This document shows, piece after piece, positions 23,541-30,868 of a stretch of DNA of 64,000 nt. The stretch spans positions 62,001 through 126,000 of the forward strand of contig LUUF01000079.1 of NCBI GenBank assembly GCA_001644045.1, in the 5' to 3' direction. The DNA comes from Methylomonas methanica (lineage in GTDB: Bacteria > Pseudomonadota > Gammaproteobacteria > Methylococcales > Methylomonadaceae). The notes beneath the pieces were generated by a model. That model had not been told where the DNA came from. It saw nothing but the letters and a program-made list of their open reading frames with translations, and searched no databases. Positions within the stretch are counted from its first letter, which is position 1. Each line of letters opens with the position of its first letter. Made by a program: the position numbers and the translations under genes.

Positions 23541-23574
23541 GTTAAGTGGAGCGGTCAGGAATGATGCTTAAAGA

Positions 23575-23589
23575 TGTTATATTATAACA
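23575..23589. promoter_or_regulatory. Zur operator
   Basis: TGTTATATTATAACA, a perfect 7-base inverted repeat around one central base. It equals the core of the gammaproteobacterial Zur consensus TGTTATANTATAACA. It lies 35 bases upstream of the receptor ATG, where repressor binding would block the promoter. Zinc-dependent repression of the receptor is the expected outcome. Confidence 0.85.
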
Positions 23590-23822
23590 ATTGTGGATGC
23601 AATATTATCGCAGCAGTTTTTACACATTCCCGTTACGGCTTCTTTGGTGATTTGAATTTGATTCGTTGTTAAAACAACAAAGTTGACAGTAATAATTTAG
23701 GAGAGCAAACCGGATCGCTCTCGAAATCATATGGGTGAAATGTTACAGAAATGTTTCTTTGAACCTCGGAATAAATGCTTATTCCCGGTGGCGTTGATAG
23801 ATCCAGGTAATTCGCTAATAGT

Positions 23823-25022
23823 TTACAGCGACGGCTGTTCCATACATTGCATGGCCTGGATCGCAATTTCCAGTTCCTCGTCCGTGGCAATTACCAATAT
23901 CGCCAATCCGTAGTTGGGTTGACTGATGTTGCCGCAAGGGCGCACCGGTTTTTGGTTTTTTTGCTGGTCTATCGCAATCCCGAAGAGTGTCATATCCAGA
24001 CAGACTTGTTCGCGCAGCCAGGCATCGTTCTCGCCGATGCCGCCGGTAAATACCAAGGCATCGACACGGCCCAGCACCGCAAAATAAGCGCCGATATATT
24101 TTTTAATGCGATAGGCGTACATCGCCAGTGCCAGCTTTGCCTGTTCGTCGCCGGCTTCGGCCATGCGGTGGATTGCGCGCATATCGTTTTCGCCGCAAAT
24201 GCCTTTGCAGCCGCTTTCTTTGTTCAACAAGGATTCGATGGCCTCGTTGGACAAATTCAGCGTGCGGCTCAGATAAAAATGGATTGCCGGATCTATGTCG
24301 CCGCAGCGGCTGCCCATCATCAAACCTTCCAGCGGCGTCATGCCCATCGACGTATCGATACTCCGGCCGTTCTGGATGGCCGTGACGCTGGCGCCGTTGC
24401 CTAGATGCAGCGTGATCAGATTGGTTTCCGACAAGGATTTGCCGAGACATTGCGCGGCCTGCTCCGCGACATAGCGGTGCGACGTGCCGTGGAAACCGTA
24501 ACGTCTTACACCATGTTCCGCATAAAAATGTTTGGGCAGGGGATAGCGGTAGGCATAATCCGGCAGGGTTTGATGAAACGCCGTGTCGAATACCGCCACT
24601 TGCGGCGTGTCGCCCATTTGCCGGATGGCTTCCTCAATGCCCAGCAAATTGGCGGGGTTATGCAGTGGTGCCAGTGGAATTACCTCGGCTATGCGCTGCA
24701 TGACTTGCGTATCAATCAAGGCTGGTTCACGAAAATGTTCGCCACCATGAACGACTCGATGGCCGATACAGGCCAGCTCCCGGCAGTCGTTCAACACGCG
24801 GCAGGCGGCCAGCGTTTTGAATAACACCTGTAAGGCTTGTTGATGATTGCGGCTGACTATGTCTTCACGCACCCGATCGGTATCCGGTAACGTGTAGCTG
24901 TGGCTGGCAGCTTCTTCACCGATACGTTCGATAATGCCGGCGATTAACACCGAGCGATTGCTCATGTCGAATAAGCTGTATTTAACCGATGAACTGCCGG
25001 CGTTGAGCACCAGAATTTTCAT
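23823..25022 (-). CDS. ackA: acetate kinase
   Basis: Interconverts acetyl phosphate + ADP with acetate + ATP. The 399 residues match the family. Seen: NAGSSSVKYSLFD at the N-terminus, HRVVHGGEHF, FDTAFHQTLP, RYGFHGTSHRYV with the catalytic His, THLG-type segment LITLHLGNGASVTAI, MTPLEGLMMGSRCGDIDPAI, and FTGGIGEN near the C-terminus. Last gene of a leftward pta - DUF gene - ackA operon, 20 bases after the middle gene. In a methanotroph the pair would handle acetyl-phosphate overflow under low oxygen (inference). Confidence 0.98.
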   Translation of the reverse strand: MKILVLNAGSSSVKYSLFDMSNRSVLIAGIIERIGEEAASHSYTLPDTDRVREDIVSRNHQQALQVLFKTLAACRVLNDCRELACIGHRVVHGGEHFREPALIDTQVMQRIAEVIPLAPLHNPANLLGIEEAIRQMGDTPQVAVFDTAFHQTLPDYAYRYPLPKHFYAEHGVRRYGFHGTSHRYVAEQAAQCLGKSLSETNLITLHLGNGASVTAIQNGRSIDTSMGMTPLEGLMMGSRCGDIDPAIHFYLSRTLNLSNEAIESLLNKESGCKGICGENDMRAIHRMAEAGDEQAKLALAMYAYRIKKYIGAYFAVLGRVDALVFTGGIGENDAWLREQVCLDMTLFGIAIDQQKNQKPVRPCGNISQPNYGLAILVIATDEELEIAIQAMQCMEQPSL

Positions 25023-25042
25023 GAATATCTCGAAGGGGGCGA

Positions 25043-25570
25043 TTAATATGCAAGTTTCGCCGGTGGCGGCGGGCTGTAACGGCGATCCAGATCGTGGTCG
25101 ATTTTACCGGTCAGGCTTTCCACGGCTTTGATGGTCAGACTGGCATTGGGGCCCTTGGATTCGGAAATGTAGTCGCCAACCAATTTGCCATCGGCTACCT
25201 TGACCAAACGCCCCATCAGATAAGCGAACAAAAAGCTGGGTTTATGTAGCCGCCCGACCAAAATGTAGTCGGCTTGGAATTGTTTGCCCAGTTGCGCGGC
25301 GGCATCGGCATGGTCGAACAAATAGCCCACGCCGCTGTTGGCGGCTTGTTGTGCTTGGTCCGGTATCGCGACGACAACGTAGCCGGCGCGGGTTAATTCC
25401 TGTTCCAGCAGCGGTTTGATCGACGCGGTTCTTTGCAATTCGGCGGGGACGCCCGGCGCCAGCGTCAGGTCTTTTAATTCAAAATCCAGAACGGCGATGC
25501 GGGTTTCCGCCAGCGAGCCAAAGCTCAGTAAGCAAAGCAGCAAGCTGCGTAGCAGCGTGTTGACTATCAT
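25043..25570 (-). CDS. secreted DUF2380/DUF3280-like protein of unknown function
   Basis: 175 residues with a signal peptide (LLLCLLSFGSLAETR, cleavage near 22). The mature part starts RIAVLDFELKDLTLAP, contains QFQADYILVGRLHKPSF, and ends in a proline-rich PPPPAKLAY tail. This pattern resembles the DUF2380/DUF3280 group of periplasmic proteins, which I recall as frequent in methylotrophs; the assignment is by eye. Its ATG overlaps the pta stop by four bases and ackA follows 20 bases later, so it is clearly part of the operon, although a periplasmic product has no known place in acetyl-phosphate metabolism. Confidence 0.75.
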   Translation of the reverse strand: MIVNTLLRSLLLCLLSFGSLAETRIAVLDFELKDLTLAPGVPAELQRTASIKPLLEQELTRAGYVVVAIPDQAQQAANSGVGYLFDHADAAAQLGKQFQADYILVGRLHKPSFLFAYLMGRLVKVADGKLVGDYISESKGPNASLTIKAVESLTGKIDHDLDRRYSPPPPAKLAY

Positions 25571-27696
25571 GTTTTGTCGGCTTCCTGGGCTTGAATCGCG
25601 GTAATGACTACGGTGTTGACGATATCCGTCACAGTGCAGCCGCGGCTCAGGTCGTTGACCGGTTTGTTCAGACCCTGCAGGATGGGGCCGATGGCGATTG
25701 CGCCGGATGAACGCTGTACCGCTTTGTAGGTGTTGTTGCCGGTATTCAGGTCGGGGAAAATCAATATGGTCGCCTGGCCGGCGACCTTGCTATCCGGCAG
25801 TTTGGTTTTGGCCACGCTGGCGTCCACGGCGGCATCGTATTGCATCGGGCCTTCCAACAGCAGGTCCGGGCGCAAGGTCTGGGCAATTTTGACTGCGTCT
25901 CTGACCTTGTCCACCGCCTCACCCTTGCCGGATTCGCCGGTGGAGTAGGACAGCATGGCAACGCGCGGCTCGATGTTGAACATGCGCGCGGTTTCGGCGG
26001 CATTAATGGCGATGTCGGCCAATTGCGCGGCGTTGGGGTTAGGAATCACCGCGCAATCGCCATAGACCAATACGCGATCTTCCAGGCACATGAAAAACAC
26101 GCTGGAAACTATCGATGCGCCGGGTTTGGTTTTGATAATTTCGAAGGCCGGACGAATGGTATGCTGGGTGGAATGCACCGCGCCGGACACCATCCCGTCG
26201 GCATAAGCGAGATGTATCATCAAGGTGCCGAAATAGCTGGGATCGGCCATCAAATCGAAAGCCGTGTCGTAAACGATGCAACGGTGTTTGCGGGCCTGAT
26301 AATAGGTTTCCGCGAACAGCGGCCGCAGATCCGATTTAATCGGGTCGATGATATTGATATTGTCCATCTTCAAGGCCATGGCCTGGATTTTCTGCCGGAT
26401 CTCGGCTTCGTTACCCAGCAGGGTGATTTTCACGACATCGCGCAGTAATAAAATCTCCGCCGCGCGCAGAATCCGTTCTTCATTGCCTTCCGGTAGCACG
26501 ATATGCTGTTTCTTGGCCTTGGCGCGCTGCAGCAAATCGTACTCGAACATCAGCGGCGTGGTTTTATGCGAAACCTTGCTGCACAGCCGCAGCCGCAGTT
26601 CCACCATATTGATGTTACTTTCGATCAAGCCCAGCGCGGTGGCAATCTTGCGGTCGTCTTGGGAGTGCAGGCGGGCGGTGACTTGGCTGACCAGCAAAGC
26701 CGTGGTGAAGGTGTCGGAATCGACGCCGAGTACCGCGAACGGCGTACCTCCCAAGCCATCGATTAATTTTTGCACTTGCGGGGCGGGTTGCTGATGGCCG
26801 GTCAATATCAGGCCGGCAATCTGCGGATAGTTGCTGGAGTTGTAGGCCATCAGGCTGGCCATGATGATGTCCGAGCGGTCGCCTGGCGTAATAACCAAGT
26901 CGCCGGTTTCCACATAATCCAGAAAGTCCGGCACCAGCATCGCCGCGACTTTGTAGTGATACACCTCTCGGCTCATGGTCGCGCTTTCGCCGGAAAACAC
27001 TTTGGCGCCTATCACCTTGGCGATGTTGCCGATGGTGGGTTTTTCCAAGGATGATTCGGCGGGCACCACGTACACCGGAAATTCGCTGGAATGATTTAAA
27101 CTGTGGCGCAGGCTGGCAATTTGATTTTGAGCGACGCCGATGATAACCGTGGCCAGCGATTCGCAATCGTGCTCGCGCATGGAATGTTTCAGGCTGGCCA
27201 AACCATTTAATATTTGTTCGTCGCTACGATTTTCGCCCTGCATAACCGGCATCAGCAGACAGCCCAAATTATTGGCGACATCGGCGTTGAAATCGAATTC
27301 GAAAATGGCGTTGCCGTGTCGATAGTCACTGCCGACGCAGAGGACGTGATCGCAACGAGTCTTCAGGGCCCGGTATTTGGCCAAAATGATTTTCAACAGT
27401 TCGTCATACTGTTCGTCGGCCAACAGATGGCGGGCTTCTTCACTGGTACAGCCATACATTGCCTCGTATGGGGTGCCGAGCTGATAGCGGTGGCTAATGA
27501 ATTGAATCAAATCGTCCTTGTCGGCATTACCTTGAATAATCGGCCGAAAAAAGCCGATATTGTCCGCGTAACCGGACAACATTTCGATGATGGCCAACAT
27601 GATCAAGGATTTGCCGCTACCCTCGTCGACGCCGGCAATATAGATGTCTTGCGAAATCAAGGGTTCGCTTGCTGCGGTGGGCTGAGTTGGATTCAT
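25567..27696 (-). CDS. pta: phosphate acetyltransferase (long, multidomain form)
   Basis: Interconverts acetyl-CoA + phosphate with acetyl phosphate + CoA. The 709 residues match the long proteobacterial form. The N-terminal part is a P-loop/DRTGG regulatory module (YIAGVDEGSGKSLIML, GDRSDIIMA); the catalytic domain occupies about 380-705 (HIVLPEGNEERILRAAEILL, DGMVSGAVHSTQHTIRP, SYSTGESGKG, LQGLNKPVNDLSRGC). First gene of the operon with the secreted DUF protein and ackA. Confidence 0.97.
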   Translation of the reverse strand: MNPTQPTAASEPLISQDIYIAGVDEGSGKSLIMLAIIEMLSGYADNIGFFRPIIQGNADKDDLIQFISHRYQLGTPYEAMYGCTSEEARHLLADEQYDELLKIILAKYRALKTRCDHVLCVGSDYRHGNAIFEFDFNADVANNLGCLLMPVMQGENRSDEQILNGLASLKHSMREHDCESLATVIIGVAQNQIASLRHSLNHSSEFPVYVVPAESSLEKPTIGNIAKVIGAKVFSGESATMSREVYHYKVAAMLVPDFLDYVETGDLVITPGDRSDIIMASLMAYNSSNYPQIAGLILTGHQQPAPQVQKLIDGLGGTPFAVLGVDSDTFTTALLVSQVTARLHSQDDRKIATALGLIESNINMVELRLRLCSKVSHKTTPLMFEYDLLQRAKAKKQHIVLPEGNEERILRAAEILLLRDVVKITLLGNEAEIRQKIQAMALKMDNINIIDPIKSDLRPLFAETYYQARKHRCIVYDTAFDLMADPSYFGTLMIHLAYADGMVSGAVHSTQHTIRPAFEIIKTKPGASIVSSVFFMCLEDRVLVYGDCAVIPNPNAAQLADIAINAAETARMFNIEPRVAMLSYSTGESGKGEAVDKVRDAVKIAQTLRPDLLLEGPMQYDAAVDASVAKTKLPDSKVAGQATILIFPDLNTGNNTYKAVQRSSGAIAIGPILQGLNKPVNDLSRGCTVTDIVNTVVITAIQAQEADKT

Positions 27697-27943
27697 GATC
27701 GATGACTTATAAACAAATTGGAAAGTCTAGCCCAGGATGTTGCCACATGGCGCGCTGCTTGGCGACTGTATATTTAGCTATCCGGGCATTTTGCGAACAA
27801 TAAACACCCCCAAATAGTCTTTGGCTATCATAGGTTTGGGTTTATAAAATAATGTAATATCAAAATAATTATTGATTAATCTGCAAGCTCGGCTTTAATG
27901 GCTATACTACTAGCCGGGCGCAGGGATTACTTGAACAACAGAG

Positions 27944-28588
27944 ATGGCGAAATTTACCGTTTATTTTAAAGACAATGCAATCCATACAGGTGTTTTTGAT
28001 TCTGGTGTAGTGCATATCGGTCGTGATGAAACCAGTGACCTCGTGGTTGACAGTCTTGCCGTCGCGCCGGCGCATGCCGTGGCTGTCATAAAAGACGGCG
28101 CTTGCGTTCTGAAACAATTGAACGAAAAGTTTCCGTTATTGGTAAACGATCAGCGCACCAAGGAATGGAATCTACAAAACAACGACATCATCAACATCGG
28201 TAAGCATTACATTGTTTACAACACCACCGATGAGTTTTCGGAAAAAGTCCTTGTCTCCACGGCAGCCGACTTCGGCGACCCCGATGTACGGGCGTTAAAC
28301 GAGAAGCTGGAAGAAGCAGTAAAATCCCCCGAGGCTAATTTGCAAGTGTTGAATGGCATGCACATTGGCCGCATCTTGCGCTTGAAAAAAGCCATGACGC
28401 GCCTGGGCCACGAAGGCGCCGGCGTTATCGTGATTGCCAGGCGAAAAGATGGTTATTTCCTTTCTGCGTTGCAAGGGCACGATGGCCTGGCGATTAACGA
28501 CGAACCCTTGGGCGACCGCACCGTGCAATTGCAAAGTAACGATGTAATTGTCGTTGACAGCACCTCTATGCAATTTTTCTTGGATTAA
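27944..28588 (+). CDS. tandem FHA-domain protein
   Basis: 214 residues, two FHA-like units joined by a short helical linker: about 1-95 (HIGRDETSDLVVDS, INIGKHYIVYN) and about 130-214 (GMHIGRILRLKKAM, LQSNDVIVVDS). FHA domains bind phosphothreonine. The first keeps G26-R27 and H44, but the Ser of the usual SxxH motif is Ala (APAH, 41-44); the second is more degenerate. Binding to phosphopeptides is therefore uncertain. The gene is 4 bases from a PilZ gene and faces the lap operon. A functional link to the kinase-like protein at 52979-58099 would be speculation. Confidence 0.85.
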   Translation: MAKFTVYFKDNAIHTGVFDSGVVHIGRDETSDLVVDSLAVAPAHAVAVIKDGACVLKQLNEKFPLLVNDQRTKEWNLQNNDIINIGKHYIVYNTTDEFSEKVLVSTAADFGDPDVRALNEKLEEAVKSPEANLQVLNGMHIGRILRLKKAMTRLGHEGAGVIVIARRKDGYFLSALQGHDGLAINDEPLGDRTVQLQSNDVIVVDSTSMQFFLD

Positions 28589-28592
28589 GCGC

Positions 28593-28976
28593 ATGACATT
28601 TGAAAAAAACGATGATAAACGCCGTTTTCACAGAATTTTTTACCATGCAGGGGCGGAGTTAGCCGGTTCGGGTCAAACGTATCCTTGTAAAATTATCGAT
28701 CTGTCCTTGCGCGGGTGTCTGTTGGATTTGGAACAGCCCTTGTCCGGGCAGCCCGATGCCTTATATTCCTTGAAATTCGACTTATCCGAAGAAATCAGTA
28801 TTACCATGGAAGTGCTGGCAACTCATGCCGTTGGCAATAGAGTCGGCTTTAAGTGCGTGCATATCGATATCGATAGCATTTCCCGTTTGCGGCGACTGGT
28901 CGAGCTCAACTTGGGGGATAGCGAATTGCTGGAACGAGAATTGGCGGCCTTGAGCGATCTGGCCGACCACCAATAA
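28593..28976 (+). CDS. PilZ-domain c-di-GMP-binding protein
   Basis: 127 residues taken from the ATG at 28593, 4 bases after the FHA gene; a longer frame from 28548 would overlap that gene and adds nothing conserved. PilZ signature present: R10/R11..R14 (KRRFHR, the RxxxR clasp) and DLSLRGC (36-42, DxSxxG). Cyclic-di-GMP binding is therefore expected. The rest is a small beta barrel with a C-terminal helix (RLRRLVELNLGDSELLERE). It has no attached output domain, so it would act by protein contact. It converges on the lapD-lapG operon, another c-di-GMP system. Confidence 0.92.
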   Translation: MTFEKNDDKRRFHRIFYHAGAELAGSGQTYPCKIIDLSLRGCLLDLEQPLSGQPDALYSLKFDLSEEISITMEVLATHAVGNRVGFKCVHIDIDSISRLRRLVELNLGDSELLERELAALSDLADHQ

Positions 28977-28986
28977 GTCGGTAACT

Positions 28987-29466
28987 TCAGCCCAATCCGG
29001 CTAGCCAAAGTCTAAAACGCATTCCCCATTCCGACGTAAAGCCTACCGTGGTAAACACAATATCGCCGGCGGCGTTAATGAAGAACACTGCCGGTACGCC
29101 TTTGATACCGTAACGTAGACCGATACTGCCGTTGTTGTCGTTCACAACCGGCCATTGCAGCTGCTTGTCGTTTAAATAGTTCTGCAATTTGCTATCGTCG
29201 CCGGAACGTATAGCTACCGTCAATCCCGGATAGTCACGCAGTATATTGCTGACGCTGCCCTGCATGCTTCGGCATATTCCGCACCATTCCGCCCAGAAAT
29301 ACAGCACCGCCGGACCTTTGCTTATACGCTGCATCGCGTTTTCGCCGGTCAGCTTGGTTTGGGCTATGGCCGGTGGCGTACCGCTGACTAAATCCTGATT
29401 GACCAGAAATTGCCCGGCAAAGATAAATAATGCCGCAAAAATATAAAACCCCAGCTTTTTCAGCAT
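28987..29466 (-). CDS. membrane-anchored periplasmic thioredoxin-like protein
   Basis: 159 residues: N-terminal anchor or uncleaved signal (FYIFAALFIFAGQFLV), then a thioredoxin fold with active site WCGIC (C62, C65) and the cis-Pro segment GVPAVFFI. Resembles ScsD/TlpA-like thiol reductases of the periplasm. Its ATG overlaps the previous stop by one base (TAATG), placing it last in the leftward operon trHb - lapD - lapG - metallopeptidase - thioredoxin. The partner disulfide is unknown. Confidence 0.87.
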   Translation of the reverse strand: MLKKLGFYIFAALFIFAGQFLVNQDLVSGTPPAIAQTKLTGENAMQRISKGPAVLYFWAEWCGICRSMQGSVSNILRDYPGLTVAIRSGDDSKLQNYLNDKQLQWPVVNDNNGSIGLRYGIKGVPAVFFINAAGDIVFTTVGFTSEWGMRFRLWLAGLG

Positions 29467-30200
29467 TACAAGCCTTGCATCACGCTGGCGCCGTGCTGTT
29501 TTAGCCAGAGTCGGTGTTGCTTAAAGTCGGGCAGATGTTCGGCGACTAGTTGCCAAAAAACCGGGGAATGATTTTTGTGCTTGATGTGGCAAAGTTCGTG
29601 GACCACCACGTATTCCAGAGCCGCTGGCGGCGCCAACAGCAATAGCCAATTCATGTTGATGTCGTTTTTGGGGCCGCAGCTGCCCCAACGGCTTTTTTGG
29701 GTTTTGATGCGGATGCTGCGCGGAAACAGTGCAAAGCGCGGCGCGTGTATATCGACCAGTTGCTGTACATGCTGTTTGGCTTGATTTTTCATCCAGCGCG
29801 TTAAAGCTTGCCGGATCAGTGTGGAGTGTTGTTCATCGGCAATGCCTGCCGGTAATTTCACCCAAAACATTTCGTCATTCAGTAACTCGATCCGAACGGT
29901 TTTGGTTTTGCCGGCGGTAATTTTTAGCGGCAAGCGTCGGCCTCGATAGGGGATTTGCGCGCCATCCATATACTCGCTCGGTGCTAGACGCGGGGCGGCG
30001 GCTTGCACCCTGCCGGCGACGCGTTTTAGCGCGGCTTCGATCCATGATTGTTGGGCTTGTACAAAAGCCTGAATGCGCCGTTCGGAAACTTTAAGCGGTG
30101 CCACCACTTCTATTTTTTCGGCGGTGACCACGATGCGGGTGTTTTTGGCCCGGCTGCTGCGACGCAGGCTGTAAAGTAACGGGGTGGGTTGGCTATTCAA
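29466..30200 (-). CDS. YgjP-like (DUF45) zinc metallopeptidase
   Basis: 244 residues of the UTP-pyrophosphatase/YgjP-like DUF45 family. Zinc motif HELCHIKHKNHS (HExxH plus a later His) near residue 205, preceded by the family block KTQKSRWGSCGPKNDINMNW. The frame starts with TTG at 30200, whose TG overlaps the lapG stop (TTGA); no better start is evident. No signal peptide, so cytoplasmic. The substrate in this family is not established. Position inside the lapD-lapG operon suggests co-expression rather than a known shared role. Confidence 0.87.
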   Translation of the reverse strand: MNSQPTPLLYSLRRSSRAKNTRIVVTAEKIEVVAPLKVSERRIQAFVQAQQSWIEAALKRVAGRVQAAAPRLAPSEYMDGAQIPYRGRRLPLKITAGKTKTVRIELLNDEMFWVKLPAGIADEQHSTLIRQALTRWMKNQAKQHVQQLVDIHAPRFALFPRSIRIKTQKSRWGSCGPKNDINMNWLLLLAPPAALEYVVVHELCHIKHKNHSPVFWQLVAEHLPDFKQHRLWLKQHGASVMQGL

Positions 30201-30868
30201 AAAGGCGATTCCAGCATTCTTAATTTAAGCTCGGTCCACATGCTCAAGCGGTCCGATCCGCCGACATGTTGCCCGGAACCTTTGCTTTTGGCAAGCCATA
30301 AGCCGGTACCGTTAAAGCTGTATACGGGCTGCAAGTCGCTGCGTTGCGTAGCCGGGACGATGCTCGGTTTCAGGTTGTCCAGCACCAGCGGTACCGCGCG
30401 TGGCGAGTCGAAATAGGTCAACACCATGTGTGCCTGATTGAGTTCCAACGCCTTGACGTAGGTAATCCGCAGCTTGTTTTCGTCGATACCCATTTCCACC
30501 AAGGTAAAATATTTGGCGATGGAGTAATCCTCGCAATCGCCGGCACCTTTGGCCAGAAACTCGGTCGGCGCTGCCCAGTAATCGGTTTTTTGCCACAAGA
30601 TAATATCGTCGACAAACTCGATGTTACCATTGAAAAAGTCGTTAACCCGTTCCAATTTCGTCGCTTCCGGCCAGCTTTTGCCGTTCTCGATCAAACTTTG
30701 CCAGTCCACAAAACGTTGCTTTGCGGCGGCTCCGTACTTTTTCTCTACTCTGTCCAGCAGGCTTTGATCAATCAATAAGCCGGCTGCCAGCACAATGCTG
30801 CAACATAGGCTGAAGACGAGAATGGCTAAACTGGCAGCGTTGAGTGCGCCTTTGTTAACGGCTGGCAC
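30197..30868 (-). CDS. lapG: LapG-type periplasmic cysteine protease
   Basis: 223-residue bacterial transglutaminase-like cysteine protease. N-terminal membrane/signal segment (SLAILVFSLCCSIVLAAGLL). Catalytic triad readable as C112 (GAGDCEDY), H147 (QAHMVL) and D164 (LVLDNL). In the known system LapG cuts the N-terminus of a large surface adhesin to release biofilm cells, unless held by LapD. Start is GTG at 30868, 14 bases inside the lapD reading frame. No LapA-like giant adhesin or its type I secretion genes are in the window. Confidence 0.93.
   Translation of the reverse strand: MPAVNKGALNAASLAILVFSLCCSIVLAAGLLIDQSLLDRVEKKYGAAAKQRFVDWQSLIENGKSWPEATKLERVNDFFNGNIEFVDDIILWQKTDYWAAPTEFLAKGAGDCEDYSIAKYFTLVEMGIDENKLRITYVKALELNQAHMVLTYFDSPRAVPLVLDNLKPSIVPATQRSDLQPVYSFNGTGLWLAKSKGSGQHVGGSDRLSMWTELKLRMLESPF

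Noticed and set aside
22975-23571. 198-residue frame opposite the TonB receptor gene
   Set aside because: Lies wholly antisense to a well-supported gene and its translation shows no family features; shadow frame of GC-biased codons.
23669-23890. 73-residue frame downstream of ackA
   Set aside because: Overlaps the ackA end in another frame and has no ribosome site or motif.
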